Source: Eurosta solidaginis
Taxonomy: Eukaryota > Arthropoda > Insecta > Diptera > Tephritidae
Assembly: GCF_040869045.1 (NCBI RefSeq)
Contig: NC_090319.1
Location: 179,588,645-179,652,644, forward strand
DNA length: 64,000 bases
Direction of reading: 5' to 3'
Positions 33,802 through 44,330 of the stretch are shown here, piece after piece; within the stretch, counting starts at the first letter, position 1; each line of letters opens with the position of its first letter. The notes below the pieces were generated by a model. It ran no database searches. It worked only from the letters and a program-made list of their open reading frames with translations, and was not told the DNA's origin. The position numbers were made by a program, and so were the translations under genes.

Positions 33802-35376
33802 ATGCGGCACCGTGCCCATTGGGTGGTTTGCAGCCGGGAGGTTAATCTGGCCTCTCTGACACCGGGCCGCCTTAGAGAGAAAAATGGTCTTACCGCGGTA
33901 AGGGGTTCTGCCGCGGCGGACGATACTTTTCCCTCTTTCAATAAGTTGACCCTAAGCTGGCCTCGTCTAGCAAGGGGTCGTACGAACAAGATGAATAAAA
34001 AACAAGGCAAAAAGGAAACTTCGTCCTCCTCCACAGAGAGAAGGACAACACCAATGGTATCCATACGCCCTAGTGAACTAAGGAGGGCTACCAAAGCTAA
34101 AGGGAAGAGCGACTTTGTGGCGGTCAGCACTAGTATGGCGGCGAAGGTAGTTGCGCTGGCAACGGCGAACACTCACGCGCCTGCTGATGTTGGGCGCCCG
34201 TCTGACGCCGGTACGGCGACTGTTCTCCCCACGGCTGTGCCAGGGGTCCCATGATCTGGTCACACTGAGCCAAAGGAGAAAGGAGCCATAAAGAAGACAC
34301 CAGCCGGGGGTACGGCCGCAAGGGCAACTACGGGTCGGACCCCTTCTCAAGAAGAGTCCCACAAGGGATCGTTCCACAGGAACAAGAGAAGGGCTGCAAA
34401 AGTCCTGTCAAGGTATGAGGACGTTCCGCTGGCAACGCTGTCAGAGAACGCCAGGAATTCGGTGGAAAGGGCGCGAGCTCTACTCCCGAATTTTCGGGGG
34501 TCTCTGCCAATAAATGTAGAAAGCGCAACCCCATACAAGCGTCAAAGGTCCGATGAGGATATTAAACCACCGCCGAAAAGGCACCAAAGTCACCCCGCGG
34601 TAGCCAAACCCAGATTTGCCGAGGTAGCCAAGGGCCGGATCCATATAGGAATCCTGGACCGAGGGAATGACCGTGGTGCAATCCCTAAAGCCCAGTGGCC
34701 GTACGTCCGGAATGAAATCGGTAACGCCGTTCTCGACATGCTGGTGGAGTCTCCGGGTAGTCCGCCGCGAGGTTCTAATGCAGGATGGTACCAGAGCCAA
34801 ATCAAGGTACTCGCTTTCGAGGACGCAAGGTCTTTTGCGCTGTACAAGGCAGCAGCAGCAAAGCAGGGACAAGTCTAACCCGGGCGATTATTGAGGTCGT
34901 CGACTGGAAGGACATTCCGGGTCGGCCAAGGACCAGGGCATGGGTTCCAGCAGTTCCAGCAGAACCTGAGAGAATTCTCAGGATGCTGCAACTGATGAAC
35001 CCGGCTCTCCCAACGCAGGACTGGAGTGTCATCCAAGTCGAGGAAGCTCTCGAGCCCCTTAGATGGAGCAAAGGAAGTGTTTTACGGCCTCGGCGAGGTC
35101 GTAATTCACGTATACCGTGGGGAAGCGCAGCGCGCATCACTTTCGAGTGCCTCTTTGGACACGGACATTGTGGCACCCGAAGTGGAAGCGGAAATCTCCG
35201 ACGCCGAAAGCCTGGTTTCCGCCACATCAAATTGCGCAGGTGTTCTGGGCAATTTGTCGATGGAGGATGCTCTGCTAGATAGCGACGGAGAGGATCCCAA
35301 TATCACGGTGATGGAGGCAGGGGAGTCTGAGCAAGCTCATGCTGAGGTTGCTCCAGATAAACCTGCACAAAAGTAA
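33802..35376 (+). pseudogene. LOA-like LINE ORF1 (DUF4780-type domain), broken
   Basis: A basic, Ser/Thr-rich N-terminus (33802-34254) is followed after a stop by the conserved block 34462-34878: RFAEVAKGRIHIGILDRG, WPYVRNEIG, DAGWYQ-like NAGWYQSQIKVLAF and FALYKAAAA. A frameshift at about 34870 leads to VVDWKDIPGRPRTRAWVP (34890-34950) and then GEVVIHVYRGEAQRASL (35095-35145). This corresponds to the domain I know as DUF4780 in ORF1 of LOA/Jockey-group insect LINEs, presumed RNA-binding. ORF2 overlaps its end. At least three frame changes make it inactive. Confidence 0.65.
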
Positions 35377-35935
35377 GAGAGCCTCAACTGCTCTCATCAG
35401 TCGCCTTTCTAAAGGCGACATCGAAGTGGTCCTTATCCAAGAACCCTGGGTGAACAACTCAAGGATTTGCGGATTGGGGGCCATTGGGCTTAAGCTCATC
35501 CGAGCTGCAGATGAAGGTAAAGTTAGAACCTGCATTTTAGTAAAATCCGAGCTAAATATCTTTCTCTTACCTAATTATAGCAATGGTGACGTTACAGCGG
35601 CCAGCTTGGCAAGCGGAGGCGGACGCTAGCCTCCGCTTACATGCCGTACGACGCAGAGGCACCTCCTCCGCAAAAGACGGTAAAGGATCTGGTGGCCTAT
35701 TCAAGCAAAGGCCATCTGCTAATTGGGACAGACGCAAACGCCCACCACGTGCAGTGCGGTAGTTCCGACATAAACACTCGTGGTGAGTCACTTTTTGAGT
35801 ACTTTTTAACAACTAACCTTCCTTGTAGTTTGGAATGTAGGTAATGAACCCACTTTTATTACTAAAAACCGTAAGGAGGTTATTGACCTCACTATTTGTA
35901 GCGAAAGCGTTTTTGGGTAAGTTAAAAATGGGGTG
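35339..35935 (+). pseudogene. LOA-like LINE ORF2: AP endonuclease fragment
   Basis: LRLLQINLHKSKRAS and VVLIQEPWV give the start of an apurinic-type endonuclease, which nicks target DNA. The matching later part, TDANAHHVQCGSSDIN, RGESLFEYF and, after a shift, VIDLTICSE, ends near 35910. No RT follows; the element stops at about 35.94 kb. A LOA-like 3' end occurs at 41.3 kb but is not continuous with this piece, because everything from the RT to the middle of the RNase H region is missing between them. Confidence 0.7.
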
Positions 35936-36981
35936 TTTTTGAGGAACATTCCTTTTCAGACCACTGGTATATTGAAGTAATGTTAGAGTTCTTCGTCGAT
36001 CAGCCCATAGCGAGACGTAACCCACGTATGGGCCCAAATGTAGGCAACGAAATTGTTTTGTTGTTTTGCGGTGTCATACGTATGCACCTAAATGATATAG
36101 ATTGGCCAGAACACACACCGAAAGAACGGATGCACCTAAGCGTAGGCAACGAAATTCTTTTGCTGTATATATGTGTGTCGGTGTGTATATACTTAATCAA
36201 CTTGTGGATTAATATACACATAAAAACCTACCATCTGCAAAAGCAAAATCGATTCATTATTAGAAGAGATCTTCACAACAAATATGTACAAGGAAATTAC
36301 CGGTAACATTATTACAGGTTACAGTGACCTTGTTAGCAAACCCCGAGACAAGTTTAATATATAACAGTTCAAAATAAGTAAAATTGATATCAGACCAGAT
36401 TCTTATCAGATACACAACTGATAGGTAACAGATTTAGAAGATTCTTATCAGATACACAGCTGATAGAAAACAGATTTTTTCGATCGGTCGTTTAAAATCA
36501 TGTCAAGTAATCATATGAATGTATTAGCAAATCTTGCTAAGACTATGAAAGTATTAAGACAAACTAAAAAGAAAATTTTGATAGTTTTGAAAATTTACAG
36601 CCGCCGATTGAACTGATTTATTATCTGAAGTCGCCAATACATTACAATTATGAGCAGAAAAAAAAAATACAACGCAATAATATGTGATCAATTATGTTTA
36701 AAACTTTTATTTAATAAAAATAAATTATATAAAATATAAATTTTTTTATCATTTTTTTTTATTAAATGTATTGCAGTAAAGTACTACTATACGATTTCGA
36801 AATGACATAAGCATAAGTATCACTATGATTTTCTCGTACAATTCGCTTATCATCCATATTGCTTAGAGCTACTTTATAAATATTTTGCGTAAGTGTTGAT
36901 AATTTCGTAGGCTTCCTCATCCAAACGCTCTAGGTGTGAGCAGTTGCAAGTGTCTGGACCATCTGTGCTATTAGAATTCGA
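35936..36981. other. Non-coding stretch with short repeats
   Basis: 36110-36160 (CCAGAACACACACCGAAAGAACGGATGC) resembles the boxes at 40310-40340 and 41120-41150. At 36398-36480 two 44-bp direct repeats each contain TATCAG...CTGATA. The remainder is AT-rich without genes. Confidence 0.6.
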
Positions 36982-37839
36982 CTAAACACAGTTTTCATAG
37001 TGTTCACCGAAATGATTTTTTATTTTAATTAATTTATCTCTATACTCAATTTTTGAATGAATTTCGAAAAGTCTTTTCCTCTTCTCTTCAGGTAAAATAT
37101 GTTTAAATTGTTTCAGAAAATTAAATATGTCTACTGCTGCTGACGACGACGACGACGATGACATGTTTGTGATTCCTGAACCTTCATATGCAATGTTTGA
37201 TAATAACGATCAACATGAATTATTGTTGGATTTATATCGTACGAAGTGTGCTCATATAATGCTTCTCGTTTATGTAATATCTCCGTATTGTCTTCCGGAA
37301 ATTCATAGCAATAGATATTTAAAGTACGCTGTATATAATTGCTGTAATAAAAGCATTTAATTCGTATTTCACAATTATCGTAAACTAAATTGAAATGTCT
37401 ATAAAAAACCTCTGGGCTTTCAAGAATGCCTCCTATTCTCTTTTCGCTTTCAACTAGTAATTCTTTAAAATTGTCAATAGACCCTATAATGGTGTATTCA
37501 CTTTTTTCACACCATTTGACTCACTCCTTTGATCGCGGATAGTTGGTCTAAAAGATCCCCCAGGGATCTGCGTTGTTGTTGTTGTTGCTGTTTTTTTAAT
37601 AATGATGAGTTGAGCTCAGGAAAACTCTGATCTAACAATTGAATTGTTACATTTATTTTTAAACGTAATGAAGTGTTTGGAATATTATATTCAAAACCAG
37701 TCTGTTTACTATTTTAAAAATTTCTAAAGCTGTTTATATTTTGTTCTTGATTCATAAATTGATTATAGGGATAACTTGTTCCATAACTTAAGTGAAACAG
37801 GCAAATAAGTAAAATTTTTATTAAATTAGCTAATTTCAT
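36982..37839 (-). pseudogene. Secreted protein of unknown family, paralogue 2
   Basis: From ATG 37839 the minus strand begins MKLANLIKILLICLF, a good signal peptide, ending near SYGTSYPY. The same frame continues past one in-frame TAA (about 37715) through LRLKINVTIQLLD and a poly-Gln run. A 1-nt shift near 37510 leads into a conserved C-terminal domain: FKELLVESEKRIGGIL, HFNLVYDNCEIRIKCFYY, YCYEFPEDNTEIL, PTIIHVDRYYQTL. That frame stops at 37131; a shifted frame continues to 36982. Domain pattern and order match the next gene upstream. Function is unknown. The paired Cys and N-glycosylation sequon fit an extracellular protein. An origin from an insect virus or a salivary or seminal protein family cannot be distinguished here. 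Confidence 0.5.
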
Positions 37840-37883
37840 ATCGGTTTTAATTTTTATATTTATCTATACCTGTGTGAGTCACA

Positions 37884-38530
37884 TTATACAATGATCATAT
37901 TATATGTTTGTCTATAGTTTTTCACATCAATTATTTCTATATGTGGTCTTTTAAATGAAGTACTCTGGGCCAGAATCTTTTCAATATCACCATTACTAAG
38001 AATTCGTTCAGTTTCACTTTCACGATATTCAAAGCATTTGATGCTCAAAATTTTTTCCACGTATCTACTGTCATAAGTACAACGAATTGGTAGACCAAAT
38101 TATCATATTCCAATTTAAAATGTCAATAAAATGATTCCTCCATTATCAGATTCCTTTTCAATGAGCTCTGTACGAAATGCCACTATAGCTTCATCTATAG
38201 TAAAAGTTCTCATAGGCTCCCATTCCGTTGAAAAATCATCTTTAGACCATGGTGCGATTGTTGTGGATGGTGAAAATAATGGTATCGTTGACAACACTGC
38301 AATTTCTTCTTCGTCTTTAGTTAAAAGAGGCTCACTTTGTTTTAGTAATAATAAATATTGTTTGATAAAATATCATTAATATTCGGTAATGTTAAATTAA
38401 ATTGAATACTTTTCGAGTTTTGGTTTATCGCAAGCGAATTACTATCTAGGTTTTCCCAAAATGGTGCTCCGTAAGTAGTTTTGAAAACAAATAATAATAA
38501 TAATAATGAAATATAAAATTTTAAATTCAT
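37884..38530 (-). pseudogene. Secreted protein of unknown family, paralogue 1
   Basis: ATG 38530 starts MNLKFYISLLLLLFVF, a signal peptide probably cleaved after TYG. It continues with QFNLTLPNINDIL, then a 1-nt shift near 38365 leads to KQSEPLLTKDEEEI, TEWEPMRTFTIDEAIVAF and KESDNGGIILL. Two further shifts near 38105 and 38090 lead to LPIRCTYDSRYVEKIL, IKCFEYRESETERIL and PHIEIIDVKNY, with the stop at 37884. The IRC-Y-S-Y-L-I-C-E-TE-IL pattern aligns with paralogue 2 (IKCFYYSNYIQ, YCYEF..NTEIL). The two genes lie head-to-tail 45 bp apart, so they arose by tandem duplication. I do not recognise the family. Confidence 0.55.
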
Positions 38531-38589
38531 TGTGATATATCCCTTTGTTTACATCAATTTAAAATGAGGTTAATATTAGAAAACAATGT

Positions 38590-39300
38590 ATTTATATACT
38601 TACTTTTCTTCTTCTTCTTATTCTCACCCTTTTAAAATAAAAACACTTAAGTTAAGATTTCTAATTCTATTTTATTTCATTATAAATTTAAATTACTACC
38701 CGATATGTATTTGAATAAAATATATGCTGATTTTAAAGCACAACGAATTTGTTGTTGGTCGATTTTCACATTACAATCAGTATGAAAATGATATTGACAA
38801 CGCACAACATCTGGGTGTAAACTATATAATCTAGAGAGATTCATTCCATCACATCCTGTACTCTCCTCTTCAATGTTAAACATCGGCTTTTGGAGGAACT
38901 CTGCTATCCATACATTTTTTTTGTCGCCCCTTAATGTATTTATATATTTACTTTTCTTCTTCTTATTCTTCTTCTTCTAATTCTCACCCTTTTAAAATAA
39001 AAACACTAAAGTTAAAATTTCTAATTCTATTTTATTTCATTATAAATTAAAACTACTACCCGATATGTATTTGAACAAAATATATGCTGATTTTAAAGCA
39101 CAACGAATTTGTCGTTGGCTGCTTTTCACATTACAATCAGTATGAAAATGATATTGACAACGCACAACATTTGGGTGTAAACTATATAGTCTAGAGAGAT
39201 TCATTCCATCATATCCTGTACTCTCCTCTTCAATGTTAAAGACCGGCTTTTGGAGGAACTTTGCTATCCATACACTTTTTTGTCGTCCCTTAACATAAAG
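38590..39300 (-). repeat. Tandem duplication (~360 bp) of the 3' part of the RNase H-fold-like gene
   Basis: 38590-38940 and 38945-39300 are about 90 percent identical by eye: CGATATGTATTTGA at 38701 and 39061, TATCCATACA at 38907 and 39266. Each copy carries the coding end (GMNLSRLYSLHP, RCQYHFHTD, RCALKSAYILFKYISG). The 38680-38883 copy has only this tail and no upstream exon. Confidence 0.9.
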
Positions 39301-39590
39301 TTTTATGTTCTTTAATGTTGACATCAAATAGTTTTTTACAGATTTAAAACTATCACTTCCATAGGACCATAATAAGTTATGGTGGTGTAACATTAACCAA
39401 TTAGCTTGTCGTTGATTTTCCTTACTCAAATCCGAAAATTCAAATGGAGCTTTTATGTGGAAACAATGGAATTCTTCATTGTTGAGGACCACATCTACTT
39501 TACAATAAATCCATTATCGTATGCTTTAAAGCCTTGAACATCTACTGTCGCAAACGTTATGAAAATTAGTAAAGAAATATCTTTGTAATG
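39040..39590 (-). pseudogene. RNase H/exonuclease-fold-like protein of an arthropod family
   Basis: The minus-strand frame from about 39585 reads DVQGFKAYDNGFIVK. A 1-nt shift near 39495 then gives VDVVLNNEEFHCFHI, APFEFSDL, ANWLMLHHHNLLWSYG, KLYVKGRQKSVWIAKFL, FNIEEESTG, RCQYHFHTD and CALKSAYILFKYI, stop at 39040. The DxQGF ... YVKG..K..W ... N-E ... C-x-x-H ... CAL pattern is one I recall from uncharacterised arthropod proteins, probably with a degenerate DEDD/RNase H fold. No start ATG is visible; TATAAAAAGCC (about 39595-39605, minus) could be a TATA box. One frameshift suggests a pseudogene. Function is unknown. Confidence 0.5.
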
Positions 39591-39702
39591 ATAGGCTTTT
39601 TATACGTTAAGTACAGACAGGTGAAGCATATTTGGGTATAAAATAGAATTTTTATATTTCGCTCACACTTTTATACTTTAGAAATATGGACCCTTTAAAA
39701 AT

Positions 39703-40002
39703 TTATTTCTTGCGTATACAATTCATGACATTTTGATCTAAAAATATACATTGAGTCAAAGTAAAATTTCTTTTCGAATAAACATCTTTTAAAATCATTT
39801 GCAGAAAGTTGTTTAACACCCTTAATTTTTTATCTCTTTTTCTTCTTGATCCATGTGAATAGAATACATTTTTGCTCTCAAACCAATGAATTTCTTCATT
39901 ATTAGTACAAGATTGGGAAAATACTAGTATTGGGGGAAGAGGTAGGAAAAAATTAGGTGCTAGTGTCTTAATAGCAAAACCAAATTTCCATAGTCTAAGC
40001 AA
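39703..40002 (-). CDS. Unrecognised ORF, 99 codons
   Basis: A single open frame with HWFESKNVFYSHG, KLRVLNNFLQMIL and FTLTQCIFLDQNVMNCI. It is upstream, in the minus direction, of the RNase H-fold-like gene. A decayed second copy lies at 40560-40860 within the duplication. I cannot assign a family. It might be part of the same damaged gene, given the similar W-x-x-G then Y-x-K layout. No signal peptide is convincing. Confidence 0.35.
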   Translation of the reverse strand: MLRLWKFGFAIKTLAPNFFLPLPPILVFSQSCTNNEEIHWFESKNVFYSHGSRRKRDKKLRVLNNFLQMILKDVYSKRNFTLTQCIFLDQNVMNCIRKK

Positions 40003-40454
40003 ATTTTCTTATAATTTAATAGCGATTCAATTGAAACAAATGTCAACTCTGTGAGACAAGTAGCCCTTATCTAAATGTATTTATATGGATGGGTGTGCCT
40101 GTGTCGGTATGTATTTGCGGTTTGTTGATATATATATATATAATTTATATGCTGTCATGTTTACGGCAAAGCTCTGCTAAAGGTAAAAAGCTCTGAGCTT
40201 TTTCTTATACACCACTAAGCTTTTTCTTATGCGCCACCTAGCGGTAAGATCAGCCAGAACACAAACTGGAAGATCGGGTGCGACACCTAGCAGTGAGATC
40301 AGCCAGAGGTGAGATCAGCCAGAACACAAACCGGAAGAACGGATGCAACACCTAGTATATATGTGTGTGTGTATGTATATACTTTTCCTTGCACCATTTG
40401 TGTATATATATAGATATATATATATATATTTTTTCAATGTTGAAGAGTTAAGGT

Positions 40455-40550
40455 TTCTTATCAGCATGTTTTGATTTTTTCTCTTGTACAAACATTTCCC
40501 AAGCGTAGGTATTAATTCCATTATTTTTCACAAATCTCTTATCATCTAAA
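40455..40550 (-). pseudogene. Possible HMG-box N-terminal fragment
   Basis: The minus frame reads KRFVKNNGINTYAWEMFVQE then KKSKHADKKP before a stop. The Y-A-W-x-x-F-V-x-E...H pattern resembles helix 1 of an HMG box. About 30 codons only, so the call is weak. It lies between the two duplicated units, upstream of the RNase H-fold-like gene. Confidence 0.3.
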
Positions 40551-40949
40551 AACTTAACGTTACTTTATTTATTTCTTGTGTATACAATTCATGACATTTT
40601 GATCTAAAAATATACATTGAGTCAAAGTACAATTTCTTTTCGAATAAACATCTTTTAAAATCATTTGCAGAAAGTTTGAGAGTAACTCATTGTTTAACAC
40701 CCTTACTTTTTAATATCTTTTTCTTCTTGATCGATGTGAATAGAATACATTTTTGCTCTCAAACCAATAAATTCCTTCATTATTAGTACAAAATTGGGAA
40801 AACCAAATTTCCATAGTCTAAGCAAATTTTCTAATAATTTAATAGCGATTCAATTGAAACAAGCGTCAACTCTGTGAGACAAGTAGCCCTAATCAAAATG
40901 TATGTATATGGATGGGTATGTCTGTGTCGGTTTGTATTTTGTGGTTTGT

Positions 40950-41020
<71 letters not shown>

Positions 41021-41322
41021 ATGCTGTCATGTGTACGGCAAAGCTCTGCTAAAGGTAAAAAGATCTAAGCTTTTTTTATACACTACTAAGCTTTTTCTTA
41101 TGCGCCACCTAGCGGAAGTTAGCCAGAACACAAACCGGAAGAACGGATTCGACACCTAGCGGTGAGATCAGCCAGATGTGAGATCAGCCAGAACACAAAC
41201 CGTAAGAACGGTTGCGACACCTAGCATATATATGTGTGTGTATATACTTTTCCTTGCACCATTTGGGCTAGAATCGGTATTTACATACTACTTACATGAT
41301 CAATTAAGAAGGAAAGGCGTGG

Positions 41323-41803
41323 GTGCAAGCGCATGGCTGTAAAGTGTCGAATATTATGTGCATGTCTTACAACCTCAGACTAACAAAGTTGCTTCTATCA
41401 TTAAAAAGAGAGGACTGTAGACTCATGACGGGTATTCTGCCTGGATACTGCCTTCTGGCGTCATATGCCTTTAAATTAGGCTTGTTCAGTGATAGCAGAT
41501 GTAGGAAGTGCGGGCTGGAGGAGGAAACGATCGAGCACGTTCTGTGCTCTTGCCCTGCGCTTGCCAGGCTAAGACTCCAGCTATTAGGAGTAATACAGCT
41601 GTCAGATCTAGAAGCAAGCAGCAAGTGGCATAAATCTTAGGAAGCTTCTAGTATTTGCCAAGAGGACGGAGTTATTTTATAACATAGGGCGTGGCTTTTG
41701 ATAAGGTTTTTCAGTTTGGTCGTTAAAACAAACTTCTGGTAACACTACGGACTTATGTAGTATATGTGGAGTCCTCATAGACCGGCCAGTTCAACCTAAC
41801 CTA
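41323..41803 (+). pseudogene. LOA-like LINE 3' end (C-terminus of ORF2 and 3' UTR)
   Basis: LTKLLLSLKREDCRLMTG, then GLFSDSRCRKCGLEEETIEH and CSCPALARLR, give the Cys/His tail that follows RNase H in LOA-type LINEs; stop at 41638-41640. The 3' UTR ends CCGGCCAGTTCAACCTAACC (about 41781-41800), a typical terminus for such elements as I remember them. It could belong to the same family as the 5' half at 33.8-35.9 kb. Confidence 0.65.
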
Positions 41804-41805
41804 AT

Positions 41806-44330
41806 GAAAAGTTGCTTCAAGAGGATTGGACTGATATTTACTTGGAAGCAGACGTTTCAAAAGCATACTCGTTATTTTTAAAGATACTGCAGACATGCAT
41901 ACAGCTTTCCAGTTACACATACCTTCCGCGTAAATTTAAAATCAAACTTAAACCATGGATAAGTTCTGACCTTATCAATAAAATAAAGCTAAACAGACTA
42001 GGTGTTAAATGTAGGAAGCATCCAACCAATAGCGAGTTTTGTTCCCTTACAAAAAGTTCTGTAAGCAAGTAAATAGGGACATAAAACTGCAACGCGATTT
42101 TTATTTCCAAAATAAGTTATTAAATTGTCGCGGAGACTTCAAAAGAGAATGGGAAGTTTTTAATAGCATTATAAATAGGAATAGTAAAGATGGTGAGCGG
42201 AATATTTCTTTAAGTGAATGCGGTAATGTTATTGACAACCCCTCTGCTGTTTCTCGTATTTTTAACGATTTCTTCGTATCCGTTGGCCAATCCAATGCTT
42301 CTTCATGCGAATGCGTCTTGTCCGGTGGCGGCACAATTAGCTCGAGAAATAGTTTTTTGTTTTGAAACTTTCTCAGGCTCTGAGATACTGAGTATAATAA
42401 AAAGACTAAGCAATTTCGGTTCTTGTGGTTACGATCGTATTTCTAATAAGTTCCTTAAAAATGTTGTCCTTAATCTGTTGGACGTTTTGAAGAATCTATT
42501 TAATGCTAGCGTTTATTCAGAAACCTTCCACGAAGATTTGAAACGCGCCATTATTATTCCTTTGTTTGAAAAGGGTAATAAGAAACACAAAATAACTACA
42601 GACCGATTTCTCTACTTCCTTCTAATTCTAAGGTTTTTGAGAGGTCTGTTAAAAGCCGTCTTTTGCTATTTTTGGAAAGCAAGTCCTTTTTTAGTCCTGC
42701 CCAGTTTGGGTTTAGAACTGGCCGCTCAACCGAGGATGCTTTATTAGAATACTGTTCCTTCATCTATCGGGAATTGGAAAAAAAAGAATTGTGCGAGTCT
42801 ATTTGTAGATATCACCAAAGCATTTGACACAGTGGATCATTCCATTCTACTTAATAAATTATATTATGCCGCGATTCAAGGATTCATACATGAGTGGTTT
42901 GTATCTTATTTTACCGGTAGAAAACAAAACGTTGGAATCAGCGGTGTTCTAAGCAATTCGAATCCAATAAATATTGGCGTTCCACAGGGTTCTCTTCTGG
43001 GTCCAATTTTATTTCCAATATATATATTAATTCAATTTTCGATATTCCTTTCGTGGGAAAGGTCACTGCATTTGCAGATGATCTTGCTATAGCCTATGGC
43101 TCGTCGAATACTTTGGGTCTGGTAGCCAACATAAACCACGATGTACATCTTTTAAGATCCTTGTTTGTTAACCACAAGCTCGTGTTCAGAAATAAAACCA
43201 AGCTTATGTCTTTAGTTTGAATGCAAAAAATCTTCAGATGTAAATATTATTTTTCATTCCGCGATTTGTGAACGCTTTGCACTTGTGCAAGAAGTTTCTG
43301 CCCGGTACGTTTGAAAGGTTTGCTACTTGTAGCAGCAATTGTTTCATGATTGACACTGTTGAGAACTTCCAATACCTAGGAGTAACTCTCGACCAGAATA
43401 TGAATTGGGGCTGTCATATATCCCGTCTTAAATAATATCTCCAATCTTCTTTACGCTGTTTTTATCATCTAAGAAGTTGCTGTTCTAACTTTACTCTTAA
43501 AACGGTCTATTATGCTTTACTTAATTCTAAATTAATGTATGGAATCAGCTGCTGGGGAGGCGCTATCCTGAGCAAAATCCAACCTATACTTGTTTTGCAA
43601 AAAAGTGTTATTAAAAAATTATCTAATGTTAATCGATTGCATCCCACAAGAGAGCTTTTTAGAAGTCTAGCGATTCTTCCAGTAAGAGATCTTTATTACT
43701 TTAAAGTTTTAAAAATTTGTTTCATAAGGTGTGGATACCTACATAGTATGAGATCGGAAACCTATAATCTAAGGACAAACTCACATCCTGCTGTAGTTGT
43801 ACCTTCCTTGCGAACCACAAACTCTAGCAAGTTTTATACGATAGTATCTAGAAAACTTTTTAATGCACTACCTGCCAAAATTCGTGCCTTACGAAATTTA
43901 CAACAATTCATGAAAAACCTGAAGTCCTTTTTTTTGGGCCTTTCGCATAACGAAATCGAAGTTTTGCTGTGGACCAATTCATAAACAGTTTTTAATTAAC
44001 TATTTTTGTCTTATATTCATTGCTTTCCTTTTTATTAACTTTATTTAATGCGTCAGTTACATAAATAGATTTATTTATACCTATTTTCAATACATAATTA
44101 ATTTTTAGCTTCAATATTTAACAGTCCACCCCATTGTATATTCAATAAAAATTACATTACAACATATAAAATGTCTTACCTTTTCTATATCTAGATGTAC
44201 ATATCTATAAGTTGTAAGATTGTATGTTTAAGCTTTGTGTTGCTTAGTTTGTAATATTGCAAAACTTGTACATAAATAGATATAAGTAAAATGCTCAATA
44301 AAAATGAATGAATGAATGGATGAATGAATT
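41806..44330 (+). mobile_element. 5'-truncated Jockey/RTE-like LINE with (GAAT)n tail
   Basis: Coding pieces in several frames: 41812-42072 (ILQTCIQL, KPWISSDLINKI), 42039-42365 (REWEVFNSIINRNS, VSRIFNDFFVSVG), 42370-42747 (SCGYDRISNKFLK, RAIIIPLFEKGNK), 42800-43092 (FVDITKAFDTVDHSILL, IGVPQGSLLGPILF), FADDLAIAYG near 43075-43100 and a C-terminal block 43535-43984 (YGISCWGGA, NALPAKIR). These are RT fingers, palm and the post-RT domain. At least five frameshifts; the endonuclease is missing. The 3' end is AATAAAAATGAATGAATGAA (44297-44316), a microsatellite tail. The 5' truncation point directly follows the LOA-like terminus. Confidence 0.75.

Larger units (their letters stand above)
39697..41270. 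repeat. Tandem segmental duplication, two ~710-bp units offset by 865 bp
   Basis: 39697-40407 and 40562-41270 share the ORF region, CTCTGTGAGACAAGTAGCCCT, a (TA)n run, TGCTGTCATGT, GCGCCACCTAGCGG, ACACAAACCGGAAGAACGG and CTTTTCCTTGCACCATTTG. The (TA)n tract is about 20 bp in unit 1 (40126-40145) and about 65 bp in unit 2 (40950-41014). Confidence 0.9.

Noticed and set aside
31499..35872. Long overlapping minus-strand ORFs (for example 34802-35230, 33696-34172, 34480-34872)
   Set aside because: They are shadows of GC-richer LOA-like ORF1 and Pao sequence on the plus strand; no known motif.
37552..37600. (GTT)n / poly-Gln tract as an inserted mobile repeat
   Set aside because: The frame of the secreted-protein paralogue runs through it in phase, so a coding poly-Gln run is the simpler reading, although insertion cannot be excluded.
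41781..41803. CCTAACCTAA as a telomere-like repeat
   Set aside because: Only two units, at the position expected for a LOA-type LINE 3' terminus.
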